Below are positions 1-10,799 of a stretch of 64,000 nucleotides of DNA, one piece after another (within the stretch, counting starts at the first letter, position 1; the number at the start of each line of letters is the position of its first letter). Under the pieces are notes generated by a model that saw only the letters and a list, made by a program, of their open reading frames with translations, was not told where the DNA came from and ran no database searches. This DNA comes from Massospora cicadina (taxonomy: Eukaryota > Entomophthoromycota > Entomophthoromycetes > Entomophthorales > Entomophthoraceae): assembly GCA_022478985.1 (NCBI GenBank), contig JAKSZP010009275.1, positions 124,001-188,000 of the forward strand, given 5' to 3'. The position numbers and the translations under genes were made by a program.

Positions 1-75
1 GAAATGCTAATATGTAATTATTTAAAATAATCATATAAATTTAAATATCAGTTCTATTTAAGATCTAAAACATAT

Positions 76-88
76 CTAGTACTAAAAA
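76..88 (+). mobile_element. Micro-insertion 1 (CTAGTACTA + A tail)
   Basis: A 13-bp insert ending CTAGTACTA plus A run sits between 16-bp direct repeats at 60-75 and 89-104 (one mismatch). It is the shortest member of a family with the same 3' end found at 1041, 1997, 14059, 24528 and 40999. Flanking duplications plus an A tail are the signature of target-primed reverse transcription, so I infer an extremely 5'-truncated LINE or SINE copy. Confidence 0.6.
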
Positions 89-158
89 AAGATCTAAAGC
101 ATATATTTCTAATACAATTATATAATTATATAGCAATCTGGCTGGGTATTTTCATATT

Positions 159-434
159 TTTTTATTCGAGGTGGGCCGACCTGGGGACGATACCGCACCG
201 ATTAGGGAAGTGAAGAAAATGGGAAAGGAGGATAAAACCCGGAAAACCTCCATGCCCGGCGTATGATAGGCCAGGAACTCCATGGACCGCCTTTGCTATT
301 CGCTATCTCGGTTCGGGGCATTGGTGCGCAAAACCAACACAGTCAAAATCGTCCCCTACCCAAAGTCCATTACCGGGATCGAACTCGGGAGGCAGTGGTA
401 GAGGGTCCATACTCTACCATGGGGTATCCTCCCT
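159..434 (-). mobile_element. tRNA-derived SINE with 17-bp target duplication
   Basis: On the minus strand the element starts at 434 with a tRNA-like head: an A-box-like stretch ending TGGTAGAGT (about 411-420) and a good B box, GAGTTCGATCCC (about 377-388). It ends near 159 in a short A run (T run on the plus strand). The perfect direct repeat CTGGGTATTTTCATATT at 142-158 and 435-451 brackets it exactly. Head, tail and duplication together define a Pol III SINE. It is GC-richer than its surroundings, so probably younger. A plus-strand open frame at 263-496 is accidental. The LINE partner is not identified; its 3' end differs from that of the micro-insertions. Confidence 0.85.
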
Positions 435-451
435 CTGGGTATTTTCATATT

Positions 452-997
452 CATTTAATTCGATTTTTTCATAGGTTTTTGATAAGGGGTTGGTAGTTTT
501 TGGCTGTTGTAAGTTCCGTAATTGGTTTTTGCTGAGTAGTGGTTTATTTTTTGGTTAATTCGATAGGCTCAATAGTTTCAGGTAAGTGATTGATGGTTTA
601 GTTAATTTGGCAGGCTTTATTGATCTTAGCTAAGTGGTTTTAGGTTGGAATTTTTAATAGGGATAATGGTTTCTGAACTTATTGATAGCTATCTACCAAT
701 ATAAAAACTAAAATAATTTAGAATCTGATTGATTTGATAAATTTTTTTATTTGGCCGAGTGGGTTGATGGTTTTTGGTCGAATCGATAGGATACAGTTTA
801 GCTTTGGGGGTGATTAGTAATTGGTTGATTTGATTTCAGTAGTTTTAGCTGAGTGGTTGGTGGTTTTGGTTGCTTCGATTGAGCAATTAGATTTGGCCGA
901 GTAATTATTGCTTAACTATATATAAAATCTAAATTAATCAATTCAAATCACCTGAAATTCTATAGACACCGTAGCGAAGCACGGGTAAGTCCGCTAG
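452..997 (+). mobile_element. Helitron-like element, 3' part (copy A)
   Basis: The right end is a short hairpin, CCGT-A-GC gaa GC-ACGG (970-984), followed 10-13 bp later by CTAG at 994-997 and then T. This is the canonical Helitron 3' terminus (hairpin, CTRR, insertion before T). The upstream 300 bp match copy C (about 25560-25833), including the shared stretch around TCGAATCGATAGGA. No transposase is visible, so this is a non-autonomous copy. Its 5' TC end is not located; the SINE at 159-434 lies just upstream and may be inserted within it. Confidence 0.7.
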
Positions 998-1823
998 TTT
1001 ACAATAAACAGAACTTTTTTAATTTCACCTACCCCATTTTTTTTAGTACTAGATGGTCCCAACCCAAGGGGGGGTCACCTACCCCATTTTGTTCTCTTAA
1101 TTCTTAGTGCTATGTTGCTTTGACTTTAGGCGCCACAAATTATGTAGATAAAGGGAAACTCATATTACTTTTTTATGGTCAATTTGTAAAATGTTTAGCT
1201 TTTAAAAATATTTATTAGGCTGCTATCTATATATCAGATATTAGATGCTACCTGTAACTTTATGAAATTCCTTTTTAGCAACATGAGCGAATTCAAGTGA
1301 GACTATGTATTGACAAACTATTAAAAGTAAAAAAATATGTTGTGTCTAGTAAAAACTAATATCCACATACCAGATTTTCATAATCATTAAATAGGTAGCT
1401 TTAGACTTAACATTTCACATATACAAAGTCTGTACATAAATCCCTATAAGGAGCAGTCTTTGATAAGCAATCTTTAATATCTGAAATATAGTATAAACCT
1501 TTAGATTATTTTATAAAAATCTTTATAAACTTCTTAATAAGAAGATATTATAACCTTAAACTACACTTAAAATAAACAGTTACAATTAGGGTGTTTTTAG
1601 CTTGCAAGTTGAAAAAACTTTGCTGTAAAAAAGTTTAGAATTGGATATAGATATACACTAAAAAATGATCACAATCAAGTACATAGTTTAATGAGTTAGC
1701 TGATCTTAGGATGTCTTGGTATAATTTCAAGTGTCAAATTAGTATTTTTAATCTTGATGTGTAGTAATCAAAATGCATTATAAAAGCACAGTCTAAAAGT
1801 AGCAGAAAGATAGTGACTGTGTA
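998..1823. other. AT-rich gap, no gene seen
   Basis: Apart from the micro-insertion at 1041-1074 I see no open frame, repeat pair or structural motif here. Confidence 0.5.
1041..1074 (-). mobile_element. Micro-insertion 2 (longest, 34 bp)
   Basis: The perfect 16-bp duplication TCACCTACCCCATTTT (1025-1040 and 1075-1090) flanks 34 bp. Read on the minus strand the insert is a C run, TTGGGTTGGGA, then CCATCTAGTACTA and A's. Its 5' extension agrees with the copy at 24528-24558, showing that both are truncations of one longer source. Confidence 0.75.
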
Positions 1824-3260
1824 AGTCCTGGGGAATGTCCTCTGTGTGTAGATCAGGCCCTTTTCCCATTTCCAAGTAAGAAGGTACTAAAGAGGGTGGC
1901 AGTACCCCTCATTACCCAGGGCAATCTCGCACATGTGATAGATGAGTGTTGGGTAACAGCCCTTTCTCTTTGAATTCCTCCCCCAGTGCCCACCTTTTTT
2001 TTTTAGTACTAGATGGTCCCCCAGTGCCCACCTTCACCTCAGTAGAACTAGTACAATTGATCAGAGGAATTTGCACTGAGATTGCTGAAATGAAGTCATT
2101 CAGTCTGAAATCAAGTGGGAACATGCCCAATAATTAGATCCCACATAGTTGAAAAGGGATAAAGACTGAATTATTGGCCAGAATTGCCAAAAATTTTGAT
2201 TTGGCTAACACCATGATTGCAAAAATTAACCCCCTCCCAAAATCATCAGGGATGATCCCTGACGTGCAGGTAGTAGCATTGAACATCATTGGCGAGGGTT
2301 TGAAGCTCCCTGTCAGCAAATTGGATGTTGCAGCTGATGCAACGCTTTTGACCAAATGAATGGACCAGCGACCAGGCATGGTTGAAGTGGGCACCCCAAA
2401 CCTGTTCCCAACTAATTGGGGACTGCCCCTACATGGGGTGGCCTTGGGAAATTTCTGCTGCTCATTGAGCTAATTGCCATTGCACCAACTGTCATAAATG
2501 TAGTCAAGCCTCAGTTCAGGCGTTCAAGGTCAAACCAACAGTGACTCAGTCTGCCACCAAATCCTTTGATGTCAGTTTCCAGTGAACTCATCTGCCCCCA
2601 TTCCCAAATAATTTGCCAGTTAGGTCAAAATTGAGGGTCTCAATCCTGGCTTGTGCCTGCATCAATTGGCCACTATTTAATCAGTTGTACTGCACTGAGA
2701 AAATTGTTGGTCAATTTTCTTCCTTTCCATTACAATAAAATTTTGCCTCCAAAAATTATCAACTTTGATTTATTGATATCCTTCTGGCCACATTCCCAAT
2801 GGCTTTTCTCTGGTGGCCCATTGGCCCATATACCAGATGGGTTCTACCAGTACTAATGGTCACTATGGCCCTCAACAGCGTAAACTGGATTCAGCAAGCT
2901 AGATACTTCTGGCAATTTAATCCTGTCATCATTAACTTTTGCTGACAATATACTGGGATCTTGTGGCTGTACATTCACCATCTTCAGGCAAGGATACGCC
3001 CCCTTGTCTCCTCAGTTGATGTTACCCCAACTACCGGTGACCTTATCAAAACCATACATGTGGTACCACCCCCTGCAGTGAGACCTCCAGGGTCTGGGGT
3101 GGCCTCAATTTAGTTCATACTTGGGTTGCTCTTTACTATTGTCTCACAACAATGATTTATCATTTCCCAATGACCAGTTCCATACAACGTCATTTGGGCA
3201 GCAATGCCTCTGGCATTCTGGCTTGCTTTTTGGGTGCTTATATATCCTAACTGGCAGACT
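1824..3260 (+). pseudogene. LINE-ORF1-like repeat, decayed copy 1
   Basis: This is a paralogue of 11986-13125 and of part of 58270-59950. Translation of about 1822-1980 gives a frame beginning CVSPGECPLC and running into a GNLAHVIDE stretch, matching GDLAHMVDE and GDLAHMIDE in the other copies. The frame is broken by stops and by the micro-insertion at 1997-2017. Towards the right, about 3195-3230 (a CTCTGGCATTCTGG motif) aligns with about 13050 and 59840. Membership of a LINE ORF1 is inferred from the longest copy at 57459-60813. No enzyme domain is present and no target duplication was found. Confidence 0.5.
1997..2017 (-). mobile_element. Micro-insertion 3, with an empty-site paralogue
   Basis: A 21-bp insert (minus strand ACCATCTAGTACTA plus A's) lies between perfect 17-bp repeats CCCCCAGTGCCCACCTT (1980-1996, 2018-2034). 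The paralogous copy at about 12140-12175 runs straight through this point without insert or duplication. That is direct evidence for an insertion event rather than a chance motif. Confidence 0.8.
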
Positions 3261-5219
3261 GGTCTAAACTTCTTCTTCTATTTTTATGACAGACTGTTCA
3301 GTATAAGATACTATGTAAGTGCCTTTCATAACCTTTTGTGATTGACTTGCTGTCTTAGTATTGCTTTATTACCTTTTAATTATTACTTTGTAATTAGTAG
3401 TCAAACAAGTGATATCATAAAAGAATTAGATTTTTTAGATAATAATGGTCCTTAGTTAGGTAACTTATGGACTATACAGTCACTAGATTGACATTTGCAT
3501 ATATCAACGCTAGATAGGTTGTTTGATGTAAGTTATCTGAAAATATATAATATAAAGGATTATTAATTATTACCACTTATAGTCATCTAAATACTATTTC
3601 TGCTAACTAAAAAAATAAGGTAACTTATTTGGATTTATTTGTCTAGTATGAACACTATAACATACCCTATACAAAATCTTGCAAAGAATAAAACTTACAC
3701 CTATCAGACTCAATAAAATTGTATTTAATATACTTATTAACATAGCACAACTTACATCCTAATCTGAAGAAAACTCTTTTTTAATGAAGCTATAGATATT
3801 TAAGACAATCCTATTTACTAAAAATAGGCTTATTAGTATCTTTGGCCTTCAGAGGATGTCATTTTTACTTGTTATACAATTATAAATATTTTATATAATC
3901 CTTTGCAAGCTATTATAAAATACAAAGTTATTTTTAGAGTACTCACAAGAAATTAAAATCTGTTGAATTAAACAAAACACTTTACCATCTATTAAGGTAT
4001 GGTAGAATTAAATAGAGGATGTATATTGCGGTTAGAAGAGAGTTTTGGCAAAATTTTGTAGGTAAAATAAAATTATAGTGTGGCAAATTTGTATATTATA
4101 TCATCTGGAATTCAAGCATGTGCGTTATATCTTGGTAGGTACAGGTTTTTTGTGACTAAAATTTTTTACTCATGTATGAGGGCATATTATCAAAAACGCC
4201 TTATTATTAGATCTTTCTGAAATTTGTTGACTGGTCACTTTAAAAGCATATACAATTAGCAGTCATTATAGCATCAGTGAGCTTTCTAGTGGGATTTGAT
4301 TTCACTAGGACATTGCACTTTGGCAAAAGAAACTATACAAGGATTAGTAAGAATACTCTATTTACTTAAAAATTGAGAATAATTATAATCTTTGTGTGGA
4401 AATACCTCAATTCCATATACTGTGCCCTTTGAGCAACATGGGCTTTCCAATCTTTGAGGAGCTTTGTGATTAGTTCCAGAACAATTTGAACCCTTTGTAC
4501 CAATTGAGGGGGCTTTGGAACAAGAAAGCCATTTTTATATTTGTCATAGGGCCTGTTATTGGATTCATTTGGCAATAATTTTCTTTGGCCAAGGTTTACT
4601 CATTTTCATTTTGGATAGAATCTAAACTTAATAGATCATCATCTTTCAGAAATTCTGCCCTAAAGGTATTGCCAAGGGGGTACATAACTTCATAGGAACC
4701 TCAAATGAAAATTAACAAGAGTACCCATTTTATCTAAACTGATAGTATAAATGTCCATGGTAAGATCATCTGATAAATTCAGATTATAAAGCTACAAGCT
4801 AATAATTTTTTATCCAGGTAATGATAAAAATAATAACTTTCCTAACTAATTTATTAGACATGATAGGCTTCCAATCAATGGACTGTTCTATTTCCATTCT
4901 ATATTGTAGTTCTAAGGGACTATATCACAATAACTGTAACATAAAATTTTATAGGCAAATCTTTGCATAGCTAAATCATCAGTTTTGGGTTTAGAGAATT
5001 TCAGTATGTGCTAGACGCTGTAGGGTAGCCTAAGATAATGACTGTAAAAGGCCTTAAACGTGGACATTCTGATGGCTCTGTGATAGCTTAACCAATATGC
5101 CATTAAGGCTCCTGGTAGGTATACATCCTACCAGGATGAATCAATTTGTGCCTATCTAGCAAAATATAGATAAGAGTGACATTTTCTCTCTACTGATTCA
5201 TAAGCAGAAGTATGGTAGG
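3261..5219. other. Unassigned AT-rich region
   Basis: No convincing gene. A 69-codon minus-strand frame at 4366-4575 and the broken frames around it (about 4370-5200, minus) could be an old element remnant, but I recognise no motif. A small perfect inverted repeat lies at 5111-5135 (arms CCTGGTAGG and CCTACCAGG). Confidence 0.4.
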
Positions 5220-5561
5220 TGCCAGGATTTTTTTTCAAACCCTTTTGGTTCCAAAAAGTCTACTTCATCAATTCACCCACCATTATTGGAAGGAGAAAGT
5301 AATCTATCTAAATTTTTCATGGTTAATAAGAAAGATCAGTCTCATCCTGATCAAGGGATATAAGATTTGATTGCTCAATGATTAATTAGATCAAACAGAT
5401 TCCAAACCATTACAAAACCCATAAATATTCCATCCTTCCAATAATAAAAATGAGGTCAAAATTTAACCTGCTTTTACTTTAATTATCGCTTTTTTGAGAA
5501 TCCAAACAAAGTAAGTTTGAGAGAAAACCTGCTCCCTTGATAGTGTAATTAAAACCTTTCA
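5220..5561 (+). repeat. F1 5' LTR
   Basis: Begins TGCCAGG and ends TTTCA. Long matches to 7383-7720 include GATCAGTCTCATCCTGATCA and AATATTCCATCCTTCCAATA. Confidence 0.8.
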
Positions 5562-5564
5562 GAG

Positions 5565-5582
5565 TGGTGCTCACTACAGAGG
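5565..5582 (+). promoter_or_regulatory. F1 primer-binding site
   Basis: TGGTGCTCACTACAGAGG follows the 5' LTR after 3 bp. It starts with TGG, the complement of a tRNA CCA end. The same 18-mer, with few changes, follows the 5' LTRs of F2, F3, F4 and, degenerate, F6. Confidence 0.75.
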
Positions 5583-6052
5583 GCACCTGAGTTATGCACC
5601 AGAGAAAATGTCTATCATTACTATGGATTCTTAATTTTCACCTGAAAAAGCTCAAGACCATGAGCAAGGCAGTATTTTATGATAGGTCCATTCAACTAGA
5701 AACAAAATCCAAAAAGTACCGTCCATGTTGGAATTCTGAGCCAACCTGTAAATTTATAATCCTAATTTAAGCTTTACAGCGAACTTTCAAATCCCTCCTG
5801 ATGTTTTACAAAATATTAATGAAATGATTGAGGGATCCTAAATTCATGGAATCCATTTCACTTGATCTCATTTTAATGCTGTACCCTCTATCTTGCAAGA
5901 AGTGTTGCAAACCTCCCAAATGCCAGGAATTGGCACTGAGCAATAATTGCATCAGCTTGTATACCCTAAATTATACCATTTATTACCAGTAGTGGGATTG
6001 CATCATCAAGGGATGCTCAATTTACTTGAAGGATTCCAGTCCTTGAATAATT

Positions 6053-6689
6053 ATGTTAATGAGTTTTTCAAATCTGCCTCTGAGTTTAGCAGAGATGATT
6101 GAGATACCATCTTTTAATAATCAGACTCTTATCAATAAAATACATCAACAGCTTATTCAGCTTGACCACAGGATGTCCAGTTTTGTTGATTTACAGTTCC
6201 CAAAAAGAGTCCAGGAAATTCAGCAAGAGTGGAAAGAGGGAATTTCCCAACTCTCTGAGCATAATTAATCAATGGAAGAAATCAAAAATCATTTTTTCCA
6301 ATTGGAGCAAATGTACTCTGGAATCCAGTTCTGAGTCATTGAAGTAGAGAAAACCTCTAAAGCTATGGGTCCTCCTGGGGTTGAAGGACCTCATAGTCCA
6401 CCTGAGGGCGTAGGTCCACAAGGACTTCCTGGCGTTGATGTGCCCTGTGGACCCCCAGAATTGAAGGGCCCCACGGACTGCCAGGTGCAGATGGACCTTG
6501 GGGCCCCCAGGTGCTGATGGGCATTCAGGATCCCTTCAACAAATTGACTCTCTATTGAGCATGATGGATCGCTTACATGAGCAATTTTACAAAGTGGCCA
6601 AGGAATGTATTTTAACACCTGATGGGGTAATGATTGACCCCCTCCTGTCGCTTAAGTCTCTATCTGACAAATTGAGTAATTTTGGGTAA
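6053..6689 (+). pseudogene. F1 gag-like frame with collagen-like Gly-X-Y tract
   Basis: An amphipathic, probably coiled-coil stretch (6053-6268, in-frame stop, continuing to about 6355) leads into GPPGVEG and further proline-rich glycine triplets such as GVGPQGLPGVD (6364-6450). After small frameshifts near 6470-6500 come GLPGADG and GPPGADGHSG, then a helical tail to the stop at 6689. The Gly-X-Y register is readable only by following the shifts. Position after the primer site fits Gag, but I see no CCHC knuckle or capsid motif, so the gag label is positional. A glycine-rich minus-strand frame at 6391-6618 is its shadow. Confidence 0.6.
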
Positions 6690-7079
6690 ATGGGCGAAGG
6701 ACACAGACATTCTGTTTTAAGCCTATGAATCAAAAGGTGAGATGCTCCATGCAAAAATTGATTACTGGAACTTAAGTATAATGCACAACAGGAGCAAATT
6801 TATGAACTATTTGTCAGTTGGATGAAAAAGTGGGGCATGCTGATTTAAATTGACAGATTAGTGAAATTTGTACTGAGACTATTGGCCCCTATCCTCTGTT
6901 TTCTTCTCAAGTTTCTGATTCCAACTCTTAGGTTCTACTCAATCTGAGCCCCCTGGGGTGCATGTTTTGACTTATAATGCTCTGACGAGTTTCAAATTAA
7001 TAAAGACAAGTACTCTCCTGGGGAAGGCAGCACTATCTCCTTCCTCTATCTATATGAGAAATCTGGCTGATTAAATTAT

Positions 7080-7376
7080 TCGTCTTTAAGCTCAAGCAAC
7101 GAAATTTAAATAAAACAACTACTCAAAAGGAGACTAAAAGAAGTAATCAGCATAAACCCACCTTACCTGAGTATCAGATTGGGGATTTCATTATTATCAT
7201 TCTTGGCCTGGTGGACTTACCAAGAGGTTAGGATCCAACTGGTCTGGTCCACATCAGGTTATATTTTTGAAAGGATTAGAATACTCAATTATACACGTGG
7301 ATACTGGTATAGTGATAAACCAAATTTATCCCAGATTTTTAAGAATTTACCCTCCTCTGTAATCAAATCTTGAGGA
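7080..7376 (+). pseudogene. F1 3' fragment, possible integrase C-terminus
   Basis: One frame reads KPTLPEYQIGDF followed by hydrophobic residues and GLVDLPRG, with stops. This resembles the basic linker plus GD-hydrophobic start of gypsy integrase C-terminal domains. It ends against the purine tract and 3' LTR, as a pol terminus would. The assignment is weak because no catalytic part of integrase survives. A 64-codon open frame at 7179-7373 is in a different frame. Confidence 0.35.
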
Positions 7377-7382
7377 GGAAAG

Positions 7383-7720
7383 TGTCAGAATTTTGCCAAT
7401 TTCTTTTTTTTAAAAAGTCTACTTTATCAATTCCCTTGGCACTATCATAAGGAGAAAGTAACCTATTTAAATTTATCAAGGTTAATATGAAAGATCAGTC
7501 TCATCCTGATCAAGAGATAGAATTTGATAGCTCAACAGTTTTAATTAGATCATACTGATCCTGAACCATTACAAAAGCTATAAATATTCCATCCTTCCAA
7601 TAATAAAAATAAGGTCCAATTTTACCTGTTTTTACTTCAATTTATCTCTTTTTGGAGAATTTAAACAAAGCAACTTCGAGAGAAAAAATGCCCCATTGGA
7701 AGTGTAATTCAAAGCTTCCA
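7383..7720 (+). repeat. F1 3' LTR
   Basis: Begins TGTCAG and ends CTTCCA. Pairs with 5220-5561. Confidence 0.8.
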
Positions 7721-8143
7721 TAGTATGGCAAGTAAAAGACTGGTAAATTCCAATCAAAGACCTGAGTTTGTTCACCACCCAATATACAAAATTTGTACCT
7801 CTATCTAATAATAGGATCTATGGTTTATCATGCTGGATGTAGCCTTATTTTTAGTAGATAGGAAGTGGTAGCTTTGGATACTGCAGATATGACTGATATG
7901 GCTTTGGCTCACTATGTAAGAAATGCTGTATTGCAAAGATGATGTAGCAGTGGCCATACATTGCATTCAGTAGAGGTTTGATTACTACAATAATAACTTT
8001 AGCAAAAGGAGAAGTTGGCCCCACAACTTGATTGTAAATCAGACTGGATGGACCCTGGTCCATACAGATAAGACAGGAAAAACATTATGTATAGAATCAG
8101 ACTTGTCTTTGAGATAGCATTAGTCTTTGAGCCCTTGGTAGGT
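7721..8143. other. Spacer between F1 and F7, no gene assigned
   Basis: A 70-codon minus-strand open frame (7851-8063) shows no recognisable motif. Nothing else is supported. Confidence 0.4.
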
Positions 8144-9286
8144 TGTAAACTTTTTGTAGAGCGTTGTACTCTTAGTAATAAGTATTAAATGTATATTACT
8201 GGTTATGAGGCTCGCTTTTAGCTCTCCAATTAATTGCACAGGTTTCTTATATGTGCGTTGTATGAGTTGATGATAGTGATGAATTAAATATGGTAGTAAT
8301 AGTATGAAGACTTTTACTCTAGTTGATTACTCAAAGCAAAGTTAATTTATTAGACTAACGCTAGACTAATTCTTGCCCTTCTAATTCTTGTTTTATTTTT
8401 GAATGCTCATGAGCTTCGCCCTTTAACTCTTCCTTCTGATAGAATTTAACCTTGTATTAGGTTCAAAGGTTCTTCTTTTCTCTTTTAACGCATAGTCTGC
8501 GGAGATCTTGACATCAATAAAATAGACATATAATATTCTATCCTCCTACTCTGGTCCCAAGAGTAAAATATACATTAAATGTATGACAGTCTAAATTTTA
8601 TAAGTAATTGAGTTTCTGTGGATCTGGGTATGCTTTATTTAATAAAATGCAACCAAATTTGAAGGAGAATTCAGCGCCCAACTCTTATGTTGGCGCCCCA
8701 ATTTGAAACGACATCTGTCTACGCTGAATATGCCCTATAAAGTCACTCTCAACAATGCTTTTAATCAGTTTAGTCAGATTCCGCCACAGACTAAAATACA
8801 ATCTCTCCTTGGTTGAATTGAAGAGAATGTCCCAAGCCTTCACTCAACCCTAGCGTGTCACTCTTATTAGGTTAACAACCTGCTTAGGTAATGGGACTTT
8901 TATCCATAAACAGCAGGTTGTGATACCTAAAAGGTTGACTTGCAAGTTGCTTAACCCAATGCGTTGTCAAACGCCTAGCAACTCATAAACCCCTTAGTTG
9001 ATCAGTGATATAACCTGATTAACTAAAAAAATTAGTTAAAATATAGATCAAAATCAATAACTATTTACTTGTTTATTGTTGGGGATTTTTTTTGACAAAA
9101 CAATAGAAGATGGAAGATCAAAAAATGTTAGATTAATTAATGTTTGCTAGGAATATTTATCTGGACAATAATTATTGTATACAACGATAACTATTACATC
9201 CACTAGTGGGCCTCATCCCCCAGTGGATAAGCATATTTATTATAATCAATTGAGCTGAGTGTTGTGGGCATACTGATATCCCAACA
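8144..9286 (-). repeat. F7 3' LTR
   Basis: On the minus strand it begins TGTTGGGATATC (9286) after the purine-rich GGTCAAGTGGTGGA, and ends CAAAAAGTTTACA (8144). It shares blocks with F4 LTRs, including CTGCTTAGGTAATG, and its terminal bases resemble those of F6. About 1.14 kb, the same length as the F4 LTR. Confidence 0.65.
8877..8919. repeat. Conserved LTR hairpin (F7 version)
   Basis: Outer arms AACCTGC (8877-8883) and GCAGGTT (8913-8919). The F4 LTR counterpart at 34949-34991 has GACCTGC and GCAGGTC, so the outermost base pair changes on both sides. Confidence 0.5.
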
Positions 9287-9380
9287 CATCCACCACTTGA
9301 CCAGATTATCCAGTAATGAAGATTTTCTGGAAACAGACTCCGCTTTGTTCCCTGACTGAGTCTGCCAGCATGGTTTAAAT

Positions 9381-9740
9381 TTGATTTCTTCTAGTCCCTC
9401 TCATTTTTCCTTGCTCAATGCTTCTCTAGTAATCCTTCTTCTTAATGTGTTCCCTTTCAAAGTCCTTCTTAATGCTGCCTCCTCAGAGTGCAACTTCCCA
9501 AGACCCATGTCATACCAGCCTAGTTTTGTTGTTGCTTCTAATAATAGGTCTGTAAAGCCTGTATCCTCAGGTAAGGTTTATATGACTACTTATTATTTGA
9601 AGGAACTTCTTAGGTGGCTTCCCCAATCCCTCAGTCCCTGTACCCCTCAGGATGTGCTCTACATTTTAGATCAAAGAGGATCCTCTTTAATTCATCTCCT
9701 AGGGCCTCTTTCTAGAGGATCCAGTTTCAATCCTTCCTAA
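9381..9740 (+). CDS. F7 accessory frame antisense to the element
   Basis: A 119-codon open frame (alternative start TTG) on the plus strand, inside a minus-strand element, between its 3' LTR and pol. It has a hydrophobic serine-rich N-terminus, then a basic patch and the segment YYLKELLRWLPQSLS with DVLYIL following. No known domain is recognised. The same location and orientation carry an antisense frame in F4 (35877-37092) and in the F6-like remnant (14530-15710). Sequence homology between the three is not demonstrated; the case rests on position. Confidence 0.45.
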   Translation: MISSSPSHFSLLNASLVILLLNVFPFKVLLNAASSECNFPRPMSYQPSFVVASNNRSVKPVSSGKVYMTTYYLKELLRWLPQSLSPCTPQDVLYILDQRGSSLIHLLGPLSRGSSFNPS

Positions 9741-10004
9741 TCTAGCCAACATTATTATTCACTAAAGCGCCTTGGGACTACTAATGCCTGATTCAGTTTC
9801 AACCCAGGATAATCTTACTGATGAAATAATGGAACATCACCAGATGTTTTGATGGTGACAAAATAAAAATCAATTTCTAGTATATAATTTGAATTTTTAT
9901 CTTTTTATATAGCTTTTCTCAATGCAAAATTTTTTAACATCATTTTTTATCTTTTCTGTATATTATTTATCTTATGTTTTCTTTGCAATGGGACTTGGCT
10001 ATCA

Positions 10005-10270
10005 GTAGGTTCAGAAGTCCATTTTTTCTTTTCCTTTAATCTGGTTGAGAGGTTCATTTTTTGAACTTAGCCAGCTATTTTGGTTCAACAGTCTCTTTTT
10101 AAGAATTAGCAAAATACCATGGTTCAGCTGTCACCTCTTGGGACATGACCAATTATCGTAATTTAGCGTTCCCCTCATGGGACTTGACCAAATATCGTAA
10201 TTTAGCGTTCCCCTCATGGGACTTGACCAACACACCAAACATTATCTTCTTGTTAGTAGGTTCAGCGGCT
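10005..10270 (-). repeat. F7 post-pol repeat module
   Basis: Degenerate units of the type GGTTCAG-n-GGTCC ... GGGACTTGACCA recur about every 40-55 bp. One unit is duplicated almost exactly (10155-10230, shared core TTTAGCGTTCCCCTCATGGG). Equivalent modules occur after pol in F4 (37190-37440 and 44150-44400). It may separate the sense and antisense transcription units; function unknown. Confidence 0.55.
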
Positions 10271-10294
10271 CCAATGGAACATTTTATCTAAATT

Positions 10295-10600
10295 CTCCTA
10301 GATCCAATACTTTAAGTCTCTAATATGGACACATTTCATAAATCCATTAAAGATGTTCTCAACATATAGACATCTATTACCAACTTGACAATAACTTCAA
10401 ATGGTCCCATATATTGGGCATTCATTTCCAACTTTTTACTGCTTTTGACAGGTCTTAAGGATTCCTCATTTGAGCGCTGGCACTTGATTCCTCAGATATC
10501 ATAAAATGTGACTTTATCACCAATCACCAGTTCTGTTGAAATGGTTCAACATTTTTTAAAGTGCTTTTCAGCATTATATAATGTTCTTGAGTTCTGATTA
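10295..10600 (-). pseudogene. F7 integrase C-terminal remnant
   Basis: The minus strand reads NAEKHFKK, then LVIGDKVTFYDI and, in a shifted frame, the equivalent of a YMGPFEVI segment. This matches the linker, GD-KV strand and GPF turn of gypsy integrase C-terminal domains; compare FKVGNKVLF ... WVGPF in F6 at about 24385-24470. The catalytic core is absent. Confidence 0.55.
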
Positions 10601-10799
10601 ATTCCACTGACAGATTAAAAATGATTCCTTAATCATGCATTTTGGTATGGCAAAGTTAGCTTCATCCAACTTCAACTTGAGATGAATATATTTTTAGCAT
10701 TCCTTGTCTCTTTCATTAATTAAAAAATATTAGGCTTAAAGACTTCCTCCACTATTTCTGGATCACTCACCTTCATTTTTTTCTTTGACCTTGTGATAG

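Larger units (their letters stand above)
5220..7720 (+). mobile_element. F1: short non-autonomous LTR retrotransposon
   Basis: A 2.5 kb element bounded by similar LTRs (5220-5561, 7383-7720). It has a primer-binding site 3 bp after the 5' LTR and a purine run (GAGGAGGAAAG, about 7372-7382) just before the 3' LTR. The interior holds a gag-like broken frame with a collagen-like segment and, near the 3' end, a fragment that resembles an integrase C-terminus. Protease, reverse transcriptase and RNase H are absent, so it is an internally deleted or non-autonomous element. No clear 5-bp duplication was found at the edges. Confidence 0.75.

Noticed and set aside
361..425. Possible tRNA gene on the minus strand
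   Set aside because: A and B boxes are present but no closed acceptor stem or credible anticodon arm; it is the head of a SINE bounded by target duplications.
4366..4575. Minus-strand 69-codon frame with helical look
   Set aside because: No motif, no flanking continuation that I can align to any element here.
6391..6618. Minus-strand glycine/proline-rich frame
   Set aside because: Reverse of the collagen-like gag tract; Gly/Pro codons are reciprocal on the two strands.
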